64,000 nucleotides of DNA from Proteobacteria bacterium SG_bin9 (GCA_002083525.1 LWDM01000012.1:79322-143321), one strand, 5' to 3'; numbered from the stretch's first letter, positions 47,430 to 56,637 are shown. Made by a program: numbers and translations. The notes: generated by a model not told the origin, from the sequence alone.

Positions 47430-49166
47430 CTAGGCCGCTTCCGGCACCACATCATCGATGAGCGCGGCGAGATCGCGTGCGTTGACGGCTTTGCGCACGC
47501 GCATCGTCTCGACGCGGCCGTGGATCGGCACCTCTTCGTGCGGCAGCGCGTTCTCAGGCAAGCCGGCCGTGCGGTAAACTTCCTCCGAGATCACGACCTC
47601 GCACGACAGAGTCTTGGTCAGGCCCTCCAGCCGCGAGCCGACATTGACCGGATCGCCGAGCGCGGTGAACGACATGTGGTCGCGATAGCCGATATCGCCG
47701 ACGATCACTTCGCCCGCATTGATCCCGATGCCGAAGCGGATCGGCTCGCGCAGGTCGTGCGCGAGGAAACGGTTCAACTCCTCGACATTGATGGCGATCT
47801 GCGCCGCCGCCCGGATCGCCTGCCGGCATGCGATGCGCGGATCGGCGGAGAGACCGAACAGCGCCAGAATGCCGTCGCCGACGAACTGGTTCGGGGTGCC
47901 GCCGCACGCCAGCACGCCTTGCGACACCGCACTGATGAAGCGGTTGACGATGAACACCGTGTCGAACGGCAGCCGCGTCTCGGCGAGTTTGGTGGAGCCG
48001 CGCATGTCGACGAACATGTTGACGAGATAGCGCTCCTGGCCGACGCGCGTCTCCTTGCCTTCATCCAGCAGCGACGTCTTCAGCGTCGCCGGGAACAGCG
48101 GCACAAAGGCAATGTCGTGCTCGGGGCATAGCTGGCAGGCGAGCCGGATCGCCGGATCGGAGCTCGAGCCGACGCGCTCGAGCACGAACGTTTCGCGCTT
48201 CGATGCCTTCGGCAGCCGGGCGCAATCGCTGACCACGCGAATGCGGCAGGTCGAACAGCGGGCGCGGCCGCCGCACACGCTCGAATGCGGAATGTCGTTG
48301 CGCAAGCTCGCCTCGAGCACGCTGAGGCCCTTCTGCACCCGGATCGTCTTGCCGTCGCCATACGAGAAGCGAATGGTGCTGCCGCGCTGCTCGCGCAGCG
48401 CCCGTGCGCCCCGCGCCGCGAGCAGACCGGCGATGACCGCGAGATAGCCGATGCAGAAATACAGCGTGATCTTGTCGAGCACGTCCTGCTGGGCCTGCGT
48501 GCCGGTCTTGGCCACCGTGCGATGCTCGGCGCGCCACTCCACCGTCTCGCTCGCCACCGTCACTTCGCGCCCGCCCTGGTAAAGGCCGAGCAGCGCCAGC
48601 GACGGCAGCAGCACGGCGGCCGCCAAGAGATACGCCGCGATCTTCGGGAAGACCGGCTTCAGCCGCAGCCAGAAGAACACGCCCATGCAGCCGTGCAGCC
48701 AGCAAACGATCAGCGCCACGTAATGCAGCGCCGCCAGGTGCGGCCAGTAGACGTAATAAGCATAGAGCGCCTGCGGATAGAGCTTTTCGTGGCCGTAGAG
48801 AGCAGCCGCGATGCGCACCCCGGAGATATGAAACATCAGCAGCAGCGGAATGCTCAAGCCCAGCGCGAGCTGAAGCGGCTCGGCAAAGCGCCAGCGGAAT
48901 TCGCGGCGCCGATAGACCGACCAGAGGCCCAGCGCCATGTGGGTGAAGACGGCGCCGTAGAGAACGATCGTCAGCGGCCAGCTGCGCCAGAACGCGATCT
49001 GGTAGAGCAGGAATTCATCCATCGTTCTGATGGAGACGTTGCCCAGCGCGTGGTTGAACAGATGAGAGACAACATAGGCAAAAAGAATGAGGCCCGAGCC
49101 AAGCTGCACCTGGCGAACGCCAATCTGTTTCCAGAATTGTCCGATGGAAGCGTCGGCGGATGCCAT
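47430..49166 (-). CDS. adenylate cyclase with membrane haem-like and 2Fe-2S ferredoxin domains
   Basis: A 578-residue fusion. Residues about 20-250 hold six or so membrane helices with conserved-looking histidines (His35, 39, 76, 113, 143, 148, 158), resembling a succinate-dehydrogenase-type cytochrome b anchor. Residues about 263-350 are a plant-type 2Fe-2S ferredoxin with Cys298, 304, 307 and 344 (C-x5-C-x2-C and a distal Cys). The C-terminal part, from about 378, is a class III cyclase with metal-binding Asp387 in FVDMRGST and a second Asp in FVGDGILALFG. It should make cAMP under control of membrane redox state. It is a single-gene unit. Confidence 0.9.
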   Translation of the reverse strand: MASADASIGQFWKQIGVRQVQLGSGLILFAYVVSHLFNHALGNVSIRTMDEFLLYQIAFWRSWPLTIVLYGAVFTHMALGLWSVYRRREFRWRFAEPLQLALGLSIPLLLMFHISGVRIAAALYGHEKLYPQALYAYYVYWPHLAALHYVALIVCWLHGCMGVFFWLRLKPVFPKIAAYLLAAAVLLPSLALLGLYQGGREVTVASETVEWRAEHRTVAKTGTQAQQDVLDKITLYFCIGYLAVIAGLLAARGARALREQRGSTIRFSYGDGKTIRVQKGLSVLEASLRNDIPHSSVCGGRARCSTCRIRVVSDCARLPKASKRETFVLERVGSSSDPAIRLACQLCPEHDIAFVPLFPATLKTSLLDEGKETRVGQERYLVNMFVDMRGSTKLAETRLPFDTVFIVNRFISAVSQGVLACGGTPNQFVGDGILALFGLSADPRIACRQAIRAAAQIAINVEELNRFLAHDLREPIRFGIGINAGEVIVGDIGYRDHMSFTALGDPVNVGSRLEGLTKTLSCEVVISEEVYRTAGLPENALPHEEVPIHGRVETMRVRKAVNARDLAALIDDVVPEAA

Positions 49167-49245
49167 GACAAGCGACTCTGACGAATGAACCGCATGCTAA
49201 TGCAGGTTCGGCGCTCGCGCCAAGGCCAAAGCAGCCCAGCCGCTG

Positions 49246-49611
49246 TCAACCAGCCTTCACAAAGTACGGCACCGTCTTGCCGAGAAACGGCTTGAAGCGC
49301 GCCATCACCGTGTCGCCGATGGCGAGCGCCGGATCGCCGTGCGCCATCATGCGGAAGCCTTCCTCCGTATCGACCAGCACGATCTTGTACGGCACGTCGC
49401 CCTTGGCTTCCGGCACCGGCGCGCGATGCACGAGCGTCTCGGCGTAGACCTTGCCCTTCCCGCTCGCCGGCTTCGATACCGGATCGGCCGCGCCGCAGGA
49501 CGGACAGAACTGGCGGCGGAAGTACCAGGCGGACTTGCACGCCGGGCACGCCTGATAGGCAATCGCCTCGGTGCCGCCGGTCCAGTCGGCTGCAAATGCT
49601 GGCGTGCTCAT
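49246..49611 (-). CDS. DUF35-type zinc-ribbon/OB-fold protein
   Basis: A 121-residue protein with an N-terminal rubredoxin-like zinc ribbon (CPACKSAW and FCPSCGAADP) and a C-terminal OB-fold (KGKVYAETLVHRAPVP, YKIVLVDTEEGFRMMAH). DUF35 proteins pair with thiolase-like or hydratase enzymes, for example in acyl-CoA and steroid degradation, and help form their active complexes. Its ATG overlaps the stop codon of the thiolase gene by one base, which strongly supports a complex between the two products. Confidence 0.92.
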   Translation of the reverse strand: MSTPAFAADWTGGTEAIAYQACPACKSAWYFRRQFCPSCGAADPVSKPASGKGKVYAETLVHRAPVPEAKGDVPYKIVLVDTEEGFRMMAHGDPALAIGDTVMARFKPFLGKTVPYFVKAG

Positions 49612-50744
49612 CAGACCTTCTCCAGAAACATGCTGACGTGCGACGACAGCACGCCGCCGTCGCCATGCAGCAGCGCCAGCGAGGCATCCTTGACCTGCCG
49701 CTTGCCGGCGCGGCCGGTCATCTGCAGGTGCGTTTCGGCGACATGCGCCATCGCGCCGCCGACGCCGCAGTGGCCGTAGCTGAGCAGCCCGCCATGCGTG
49801 TTCATCGGCAGCGCGCCTTTGATGCCGAAGTCGCCGTTGCGCGCGCGGGCTGCCGCCTCGCCGCGCTTGGCTAACCCGAGATCCTCGATCAGCATCGCCA
49901 GCGTGATGGTGAAGCTGTCATAGATCGCGGCGTAGCGCACGTCCTTGGTGGCGATGCCGCGCGTTTCCTTGGCCCGTGCCAGCGCAGGCGCCGCGCCGAG
50001 ATCGGCCAGCGCCGGCGCCGTCGTCACATATTGATGCGTGTGCGCCTGCCCGGCGCCGATCACCTTCACGCCGTGCTTGCTGGTGTCGTCGCGGCTGATG
50101 ACGAACGCCGCCCCGCCGTCGGACACCGGGCAACAGTCGAGCAGCTTCAGCGGCGTCGCGATCGGCTTCGATGCCATCACGTCGGCGACGGTGATCGGCT
50201 CGTGAAACTGCGCGCCGGGATGGGCGAGCGCATGCTCGCGCATCAGGACCGCCAGCACCGCCAAGTCTTCCTCGGTCACGCCATGCTCATGCATGTAGCG
50301 CGACGCGACGAGGCCGTAATACGCCGGAATGGTCGGCCCGAGCGGCACCTCGTACTGCGGATGGCCGACTTGCGCGAGCGACTGCACGGCCGCGTCGCGC
50401 GTCTGCCCGGTGACGCGGTTCTCACCCGCAACGACGAGAATGTTCTTCGCCTGACCCGCGCCGACCAGAATGTGCGCCAGCATGGTCATCGCCATACCGG
50501 TGCCGCCGCCGACCTGCACCGCATGCGCATACTTCGGCTGGATGCCGAAGTGCTCGGCGAACACCGTCGCCAGCATGATGTGCGGCTGCACCGTCGAGTA
50601 GCCGCAGAGAATGCCGTCGATATCGCGGCGTTCAAGGCCCGCATCGGCAACGGCCTGCTCGGCCGCCATGCTCATGAGGTCGAGCGTCGAACAACCCTCA
50701 TGTTTGCCGAACGGTGTGAGGCCGACGCCCGTAATGAAACTCAT
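49611..50744 (-). CDS. thiolase-like acetyl-CoA acetyltransferase (SCP-x type)
   Basis: A 377-residue thiolase-superfamily protein of the SCP2-thiolase type. It begins ITGVGLTPFGKHEGCSTLDLM and has a C-terminal NTHGGLLSYGHCGVGGAMAHVAE motif (location) with the catalytic Gly-His-Cys-Gly. The region where classic thiolases have a nucleophilic Cys reads HAVQVGGGTGMAM here, without Cys, as in several DUF35-associated thiolase-like proteins. It is probably part of a beta-keto-acyl-CoA cleaving or aldolase-type complex with the overlapping DUF35 protein. Confidence 0.88.
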   Translation of the reverse strand: MSFITGVGLTPFGKHEGCSTLDLMSMAAEQAVADAGLERRDIDGILCGYSTVQPHIMLATVFAEHFGIQPKYAHAVQVGGGTGMAMTMLAHILVGAGQAKNILVVAGENRVTGQTRDAAVQSLAQVGHPQYEVPLGPTIPAYYGLVASRYMHEHGVTEEDLAVLAVLMREHALAHPGAQFHEPITVADVMASKPIATPLKLLDCCPVSDGGAAFVISRDDTSKHGVKVIGAGQAHTHQYVTTAPALADLGAAPALARAKETRGIATKDVRYAAIYDSFTITLAMLIEDLGLAKRGEAAARARNGDFGIKGALPMNTHGGLLSYGHCGVGGAMAHVAETHLQMTGRAGKRQVKDASLALLHGDGGVLSSHVSMFLEKV

Positions 50745-50751
50745 CGGCGCA

Positions 50752-51723
50752 TCATTCCGATTTGATGTTGGTTTCGCGGATCAGCTTGCCCCAGGCATCG
50801 GTCTCGGCCTTGAGCAGATTGCGCAGTTCAGCCGGGCCGCCGGTCAGCATCGTGACGCCGCGTTCGGCGACTTTCGCCTTCAGATCCTTGTCCTCGGTCG
50901 CGGTACGCAACGCCTGTGCGAGACGATCGACGACCGGCTGCGGCGTGTTTGCCGGCACGAACAGGCCCTGCCAGAACACGGCGCGGAATCCCTTGAACGT
51001 GTTGGCGACCGGCGGCACGTCCGGTTTGAGTGCGATCGGCTCGGCCGAGGTGACCGCCAGAATCTTCGCGTCGCCCTTCTCCGTCGCCGGGACCGCGTCG
51101 AGCGGCGTCGCGAACGTGCCGTCGAGACGGTCGGCAAAGATGTCGATGATGGTCGGCGCCGCGCCCTTGTACGGCACGTGCACCATCTGCACGCCGGCCT
51201 GCCGGTTGAACATCTCGAGGATGAGATGGTTGACTGCGCCGTTGCCCGAACTGCCGATGTTGAGCTGCCCCGGCTTCGACTTCGCATAGGCGATGAATTC
51301 GGCGAGGTTCTGCGCCGGGATGCCCTTCTTCACGAGCAGCATGAACGGCGTTTCGTAGGCGAGGCCGATCGGCGAAAGCTCCGCCATCGGATTCTTGGGC
51401 GTCAGCGTCGGCTGCAACGCCGGATTGATTGCAAGCGACGTCGTCCCCATCAGCAGCGTGTAGCCGTCCGGCTCCGCCTGCGCGACGGCGGTGGACGCAA
51501 CTGCCGTGCCTGCACCAGGGCGGTTCTCGACCACGATCGGCTGGCCGAGTTCCTTGCTCATGCGATCGCCGAGCACGCGCGTCATCACATCGGTCAGGCC
51601 ACCGGCGGCGTAGCCCACGATGAGACGAACGGGTCTATTGGGATAAGGGGCCTGCGCCGTTGCACTCTCCGCAACGATGCAGCATGCCAGCGCTGCGAGC
51701 ATCAGCCGCAATGACCTGCTCAT
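50752..51723 (-). CDS. Bug-family solute-binding protein (copy 1)
   Basis: A 323-residue periplasmic binding protein. The signal peptide ends near residue 23 (SATAQ). The mature start YPNRPVRLIVGYAAGGLTD, NRPGAGTAVAS and PDGYTLLMGT are Bug-family marks. It is closely similar along its whole length to the next gene (for example VRLIVGYA, PGAGTAVAST, INPAL, LTPKNPM, RLDGTFATP, ERGVTML), so the pair is a tandem duplication. No TctA/TctB genes lie nearby, so it must use a permease encoded elsewhere or act as a sensor. Its position in an acyl-CoA operon suggests an organic-acid ligand. Confidence 0.92.
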   Translation of the reverse strand: MSRSLRLMLAALACCIVAESATAQAPYPNRPVRLIVGYAAGGLTDVMTRVLGDRMSKELGQPIVVENRPGAGTAVASTAVAQAEPDGYTLLMGTTSLAINPALQPTLTPKNPMAELSPIGLAYETPFMLLVKKGIPAQNLAEFIAYAKSKPGQLNIGSSGNGAVNHLILEMFNRQAGVQMVHVPYKGAAPTIIDIFADRLDGTFATPLDAVPATEKGDAKILAVTSAEPIALKPDVPPVANTFKGFRAVFWQGLFVPANTPQPVVDRLAQALRTATEDKDLKAKVAERGVTMLTGGPAELRNLLKAETDAWGKLIRETNIKSE

Positions 51724-51751
51724 GTAATCCTCCCGTTCTTGTTGTTGCGCG

Positions 51752-52735
51752 TCACTCGCCGCGAATGTTTGCGTCGCGGATCAGCTTGCCCCAGACTTCG
51801 GTTTCGGACGCGAGCAGATCGCGCAGCGTGTCGGACCCGCCGTTGAGCATGGTGACGCCACGCTCCGCCGCCTTCGCCTTCAGCTCCGGATCGGAGGTCG
51901 CAGCCGACAACGCCTTCGTCAGCGTCGCGACGATCGGCGCCGGCGTATTCGCCGGGACGAACAGGCCGGTCCAGAACACGCCGCGGAAGCCGGGCATCGT
52001 CTTCGCAATCGGCTCCAGCTCCGGCTTCAGTTTGATCGGCTCCGTCGACGACACGGCGATCGCCTTGCCGTCGCCGCGCTCCAGCGCAGGCGATGCATCG
52101 ACCGGCGTCGCGAATGCGCCGTCCAGACGTCCGGCGATGATATCGAGCGTCATCGGCGCCGCGCCGCGATACGGCACATGGGTCGTTTGCACGCCCGCGC
52201 GATTATTGAACAGTTCGAGCACGAGATGACTGCTGGAGCCGTTCCCCGCGCTGCCCATGTTGAGCTTACCCGGATTGGCCTTCGCGTAGGCGATCAGCTC
52301 CGCCACATTGTTCACCGGAACGTTCTTGGCCATCAGCAGATAGAACGGCGACTCGATCGCCGGGCCAATGGGCATCAGCTCGGTCATCGGATTTTTCGGC
52401 GTCAGCTTCGGCGACAGTGCCGGATTGATCGCCAGACTCACTGTGCCGAACAGCACCGTGTAGCCATCCGGATCGGACTGCGCGACGAAAGTCGATGCGA
52501 CTGCCGTGCCTGCGCCCGGCTTGTTCTCGATCACGATCGACTGACCAAGTTCCTTGGCCATGACTTCGGAGATGCTGCGCGCCATCTGGTCGTTGATGCC
52601 ACCCGGCGCATAGCCGACGATCAGACGCACGGGGCGATTTGGAAACGGCGCCTGCGCCGATGCGCTCGCGAACGTCGCGATACACGCAATGGCTGCAATC
52701 GCAAGCCGTAACGGCAGTCTGTTGCCCCTGATCAC
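51752..52735 (-). CDS. Bug-family solute-binding protein (copy 2)
   Basis: A 327-residue periplasmic protein, paralogous to its neighbour 28 bases downstream. The signal peptide ends near residue 27 (SASAQ); mature motifs are FPNRPVRLIVGYAPGGIND, NKPGAGTAVAS and PDGYTVLFGT. The start is GTG at 52733-52735 with GGGAG upstream. Differences from copy 1 lie partly in the ligand loop (GPAIESPFYLLMAKN against GLAYETPFMLLVKKG), so the two may bind related but distinct acids. It lies 30 bases after the acyl-CoA ligase gene, in the same transcript. Confidence 0.92.
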   Translation of the reverse strand: MIRGNRLPLRLAIAAIACIATFASASAQAPFPNRPVRLIVGYAPGGINDQMARSISEVMAKELGQSIVIENKPGAGTAVASTFVAQSDPDGYTVLFGTVSLAINPALSPKLTPKNPMTELMPIGPAIESPFYLLMAKNVPVNNVAELIAYAKANPGKLNMGSAGNGSSSHLVLELFNNRAGVQTTHVPYRGAAPMTLDIIAGRLDGAFATPVDASPALERGDGKAIAVSSTEPIKLKPELEPIAKTMPGFRGVFWTGLFVPANTPAPIVATLTKALSAATSDPELKAKAAERGVTMLNGGSDTLRDLLASETEVWGKLIRDANIRGE

Positions 52736-52765
52736 GTCATCTCTCCCTGTTTTGCTTGCCTGTTG

Positions 52766-54301
52766 TTATTTCTTTGCGCCGAACATCTGGCGCAGTTCGG
52801 TTTTCAGCACCTTGCCGTAATTGTTTTTCGGAAGCGAGGCCAAATAGACGTACTGCTTCGGCCGCTTGAAGCGCGCAATTGACGCAAGGCAATGCGCATC
52901 GAGCATTGTGTCGTCAGGCGTAACTCCGTCTGCAAGCACGACGCAGGCAACGACGTTCTCACCCCACTCCGGATCGGCCACACCGATCACCGAGACCTCG
53001 CGCACGGCGTCATGCGTGAGCAGAGCCTCTTCGACCTCGCGCGGATAGATGTTGGTGCCGCCAGAAATGATCACGTCCTTCGAGCGATCGGACAGCGTGA
53101 GGAAACCGTCGGCGTCGAGACGTCCGACATCGCCGGTGCGCAGCCAACCGTCCTTCAGCGTGTTCGCGGTCGCTTCCGGATTGTTCCAGTAGCCGAGCAT
53201 CACCGGCGTGCCGCGCGCTTCGATCTCGCCGTTCTCGCCGGGCGGCAGAACTTTTCCGTCTGCATCGGTGATGCGCACTTCGATCGCACTGTGCGCCGCG
53301 CCGACGGACGCAAGCCGTTCGAGGTAGCGCGGGTGACTCGTCTGCTGATGCCAGTGGCGCGACAGCGCCGTGATCGTCATCGGCGACTCACCCTGCCCGT
53401 AAATCTGCACGAAGCGCGGGCCCATCACCGCCATCGCCTCGCGTATATCGGCGAGATACATCGGCCCACCGCCGTAGACGATGGTGCGAATGCCGTCGCC
53501 GTTTGCGCCTTTCGCTTTCGCGACCTCGACGAGACGCTTCACCATGGTCGGTGCCGCGAACATCGAGACGTTGCCGAGTTGTTTGCCGAGCGTCAGCACC
53601 TCGGCGGGATCGAAGCCACCGGACTCCGGCACGACGTGACGAGAACCGGCCCGCACGTGAATGAAATTGTAGAGACCGGCGCCATGCGACAGCGGCGCGG
53701 CGTACAGCGCGTGGTCATGCGCGAAGACGGAGTCGACATCGGAGAGATAGCAGAGTGACGCGGCGATGAGGTTGCCGTGGCTGAGCATCACGCCCTTCGG
53801 CCGTCCGGTGGTGCCGGAGGTGTAGAACAGCCACGCAAGATCGTCGATGCCGCGCGAAAAAGGTTGCGGCATTCCTGCGCCAGCGCGCGCCTTGATGTAG
53901 CCATCGCTTTCCACGTCGAACAGGCGCGTCACAGGATTGCCGCTACTTAAAATCTCGCTCAGCGCGTCCTTGGTCTCGCCCGCGACGATGGTCAGGTTCG
54001 CGCCGGAGTTCTCGACGATCCACAGCGCCTCGCGCGCATGCAGCTTGGCGTTGATCGGCACGGCAACAGCCCCAGCCCACCAGATGCCGTACGCGCATTC
54101 GAGATACGACGTGGCGTTGCTCATAAAGAGCGCGACGCGATCGCCGGGCATGATGCCGTGCGCGTCGCGCAGATGCGCGGCAATCGCCGATGCCCGCCGC
54201 GCGAACTCGGCGTAATCGGCATCGACGGCTTCGCCCGTCATCAGCGCAGGCGATTGCGGGTAGAGCCGCGCGGACGCGGCGAGCCACTCGGCGATGTTCA
54301 T
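52766..54301 (-). CDS. acyl-CoA synthetase (AMP-forming)
   Basis: A 511-residue ANL-superfamily ligase that activates a carboxylic acid to its CoA thioester through an acyl-adenylate. The AMP-binding motif is LFYTSGTTGRPKGVMLSHGN (residues about 164-183); later motifs are YGQGESPM, GYWNNPEAT, WLRTGDVGRLDADGFL and the C-terminal lysine in NNYGKVLKTEL. It would feed the thiolases of the same operon with an imported acid. The length is normal. Substrate choice (fatty, aromatic or dicarboxylic acid) cannot be read from sequence. Confidence 0.93.
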   Translation of the reverse strand: MNIAEWLAASARLYPQSPALMTGEAVDADYAEFARRASAIAAHLRDAHGIMPGDRVALFMSNATSYLECAYGIWWAGAVAVPINAKLHAREALWIVENSGANLTIVAGETKDALSEILSSGNPVTRLFDVESDGYIKARAGAGMPQPFSRGIDDLAWLFYTSGTTGRPKGVMLSHGNLIAASLCYLSDVDSVFAHDHALYAAPLSHGAGLYNFIHVRAGSRHVVPESGGFDPAEVLTLGKQLGNVSMFAAPTMVKRLVEVAKAKGANGDGIRTIVYGGGPMYLADIREAMAVMGPRFVQIYGQGESPMTITALSRHWHQQTSHPRYLERLASVGAAHSAIEVRITDADGKVLPPGENGEIEARGTPVMLGYWNNPEATANTLKDGWLRTGDVGRLDADGFLTLSDRSKDVIISGGTNIYPREVEEALLTHDAVREVSVIGVADPEWGENVVACVVLADGVTPDDTMLDAHCLASIARFKRPKQYVYLASLPKNNYGKVLKTELRQMFGAKK

Positions 54302-54323
54302 CGCGTCTGGTTACTTCGATGAG

Positions 54324-55493
54324 TTACTTGGCGGGCTCGAGCACCGTGACGTAGTTGGCGACGGCTGCGCCGCCCATGTTGAAGATGCCGCCGAGCTTGG
54401 CGTTCTTCACCTGCATGCCTTCCGGTGCCTGGCCGAGCAGCTGCATCGCGCTCAGCACGTGCATCGACACGCCGGTCGCACCGATCGGATGCCCCTTCGC
54501 CTTGAGGCCGCCCGACGGATTGATCGGCAGCTTGCCGGTCTTCTCGGTCCATCCTTCCTTGATCGCGCGCGAGCCCTGCCCCTTCGGCGTCAGGCCCATC
54601 GCTTCGTATTCGATCAGCTCGGCGATGGTGAAGCAGTCGTGCGTCTCCACGAAGGAGAGATCGGAGAGCTCCGCGCCCGCCGATTTCAGCGCGCGCTGCC
54701 ACGCCACCGTGCAACCCTCGAAGTCGAGGATGTTGCGCTTCGACATCGGCAGGAAGTCCTGCGCGTGCGCCGTCGCCTTCACATTGACGGCCTTGCCCAT
54801 GGTCTTCGCGGTTTCCGCGTCGGTCAGCACCAGCGCAGCAGCACCATCCGACACCAGCGAGCAGTCCGTGCGTTTAAGCGGACCGGCGACGAACGGATTC
54901 TTCTCGCTCTCGGAGCGGCAGAATTCGTAGCCGAAGTCCTTGCGCATCTGCGCGTAAGGATTCGAAACGCCGTTCTTGTGGTTCTTGGCCGCGATCATCG
55001 CCAACGCATCGGACGCATCGCCGTATTTCTGGAAGTAGGCCTGTGCAATCTTGCCGAACACACCGGCGAAGCCCGCGGGCGTGTCGCCGTCTTCCGGCAG
55101 ATACGACGCGCGCAAGAGGTTCTTGCCGATCTCGGGACCGGGCGTCTTGGTCATCTGCTCGACGCCGACGACCAGCACGAACTTCGCCGCACCCGCCGCG
55201 ATCGACTTCACGCCCTGATGCACGGCGGCTGAGCCGGTCGCGCAGGCGTTCTCGACACGAAGCGTCGGCTTGAAGCGGAGCTGCGGATCGGCCTGCAGCA
55301 CCAGCGCCGCGGTGAAATCCTGCTGCGAGAAGCCGGCGTTGAAGTGACCGAGATAAATTTCGTCGATGTCGGCCGCAGAGACACCTGCATCGGCCAGCGC
55401 TTCGTTGGCGACCTTGGTGACGAGGCTTTCCACCGTCTCCATATCGAACTTGCCGAACGGCGTGTGGGCCCATCCAACGATGCTGGCTGTCAT
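54324..55493 (-). CDS. thiolase-family acetyl-CoA acetyltransferase
   Basis: A 389-residue thiolase. It starts SIVGWAHTPFGKFDMETVESLVTK (location), has the nucleophilic Cys in RVENACATGSAAVHQG, and ends with NPSGGLKAKGHPIGATGVSM (location) holding the catalytic His, with a GGAAVANY tail. Unlike the second thiolase in this operon it keeps the N-terminal Cys and so should catalyse ordinary beta-ketoacyl-CoA cleavage or condensation. The ATG at 55493 follows GGGAG with good spacing; a second ATG six bases upstream is less well spaced. It is the first gene of the acyl-CoA operon. Confidence 0.93.
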   Translation of the reverse strand: MTASIVGWAHTPFGKFDMETVESLVTKVANEALADAGVSAADIDEIYLGHFNAGFSQQDFTAALVLQADPQLRFKPTLRVENACATGSAAVHQGVKSIAAGAAKFVLVVGVEQMTKTPGPEIGKNLLRASYLPEDGDTPAGFAGVFGKIAQAYFQKYGDASDALAMIAAKNHKNGVSNPYAQMRKDFGYEFCRSESEKNPFVAGPLKRTDCSLVSDGAAALVLTDAETAKTMGKAVNVKATAHAQDFLPMSKRNILDFEGCTVAWQRALKSAGAELSDLSFVETHDCFTIAELIEYEAMGLTPKGQGSRAIKEGWTEKTGKLPINPSGGLKAKGHPIGATGVSMHVLSAMQLLGQAPEGMQVKNAKLGGIFNMGGAAVANYVTVLEPAK

Positions 55494-55510
55494 GATCATC
55501 TCCCGGCTTG

Positions 55511-55559
55511 GGGCATGATCCGGAAAAGTGTGAAGCGGTTTTCCGACCAGATCATGCCC
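55511..55559. repeat. palindromic intergenic repeat
   Basis: Outer arms GGGCATGATC and GATCATGCCC with inner arms CGGAAAA and TTTTCCG surround a short GTG-containing core. Similar 'CATGATCCGGAAAA' palindromes are common between genes in Bradyrhizobium-like genomes. It lies just upstream of the thiolase start, in what should be the operon's 5' leader or promoter. Confidence 0.75.
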
Positions 55560-55643
55560 GATTAAATTTTTGGCGCGAGCGCGCTGATTTGCGCCGCAGC
55601 ATAAACGGAAGGAATGAAACGGCAACCGGGGCAGCTATGCGAC

Positions 55644-56429
55644 CTACGCACCCTCGCCCTCAGGCATGCCAGCGAGACGCAGATCGCCGCTCTCGTCCTT
55701 CAGCGCCACGCCGGACATGCCGCGCGAAAACCCTTCCCGCACCAGCCAGGCGATCTTGAAGGCGGCCTCGTCGTAGCTCAACCCGGCGCGGTGAATGTTG
55801 GAGACGCAGTTGCGCTCGGCATCGGTGCGGCCCGGCTTCGGCTCGAACGTCATGTAGGCGCCGAGACTGTCCGGTGCAGAAAGGCCCGGTCGCTCGCCGA
55901 TCAACGTCAGCATCATCGTCGCCTTGCAGAGCAGCCCCACCTCATCGCCGAGCGCGACGCGCGCGCCGGTCGCGATCAGCACCGGGCCGACACTCATCTT
56001 TAATGCCGCCAGACGCGGCAGCAGATCGCGCATCAACGCACCCGCATGCGCATGAACTGCTGCGGCCGAGAGGCCATCCGCGATCATGATCGCGAGATCG
56101 CAGGGCGTGTTAGGACGCGCGGCCAATGCAGCGCGCCAGGACGGAGCGAGTTTCCGCCCAAGGTCGGGTCGGCGCAGATAGTCGGCGCGGCTCTCGGCCT
56201 GGCTCGCGATACCGATTGTCTCGCAGCCGAGCGTAGCAATGTCCAATGCAACCGCATCCGCATTGAGTGGCGCATGCACGGCATCGCGTGCACGGGCATG
56301 ATCGAGCGTGAAGGCAAGCAGCGCCGACGTCGGCAGACCTGATCCGCTGCGGCCGAGCGCGACGCGCGCCGGCGTCAGGGTGCGCAGGTCGTTCAGCGAT
56401 CGCAACTTCGGAACGTCGGGATCAATCAT
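55644..56429 (-). CDS. eutC: ethanolamine ammonia-lyase small subunit
   Basis: EutC is the light subunit of the adenosylcobalamin-dependent enzyme that splits ethanolamine into acetaldehyde and ammonia. The 261-residue protein shows LTPARVALGRSGSGLPT, then LAIMIADGLSAAAVHAHA, and the C-terminal GERPGLSAPDSLGAYMTFEPKPG (location) and NCVSNIHRAGLSYDEAAFK. It binds the cofactor together with EutB. Usually eutC directly follows eutB; here 1.2 kb with a regulator and an opposite-strand gene separates them. A palindromic repeat lies 14 bases upstream of its start. Confidence 0.94.
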   Translation of the reverse strand: MIDPDVPKLRSLNDLRTLTPARVALGRSGSGLPTSALLAFTLDHARARDAVHAPLNADAVALDIATLGCETIGIASQAESRADYLRRPDLGRKLAPSWRAALAARPNTPCDLAIMIADGLSAAAVHAHAGALMRDLLPRLAALKMSVGPVLIATGARVALGDEVGLLCKATMMLTLIGERPGLSAPDSLGAYMTFEPKPGRTDAERNCVSNIHRAGLSYDEAAFKIAWLVREGFSRGMSGVALKDESGDLRLAGMPEGEGA

Positions 56430-56442
56430 GGTCTACATTATG

Positions 56443-56520
56443 GTCATTGCGAGCGAAGCGAAGCAATCCAGCCAATAGCAAGAACTGGATTGCTTCGTCG
56501 CTATCGCTCCTCGCAATGAC
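56443..56520. repeat. 78-bp palindromic REP-like element
   Basis: Outer arms GTCATTGCGAG (56443-56453) and CTCGCAATGAC (56510-56520), and inner arms CGAAGCAATCCAG (56459-56471) and CTGGATTGCTTCG (56485-56497), around a 13-base loop. Elements with these ends are well known between genes in Bradyrhizobium and relatives. It sits between eutC and the plus-strand VOC gene, next to the point where the eut genes are split. Confidence 0.85.
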
Positions 56521-56637
56521 GAAACATGGCACTCTATCCGTCATCTGGCTACCTGGCCCTGGGCTGTCGCAATTCTTCAATACCGTCGCCGGGCCACCCG
56601 TTACCCTGACGCGATCGAACAAAAGGACGAGAACCCG

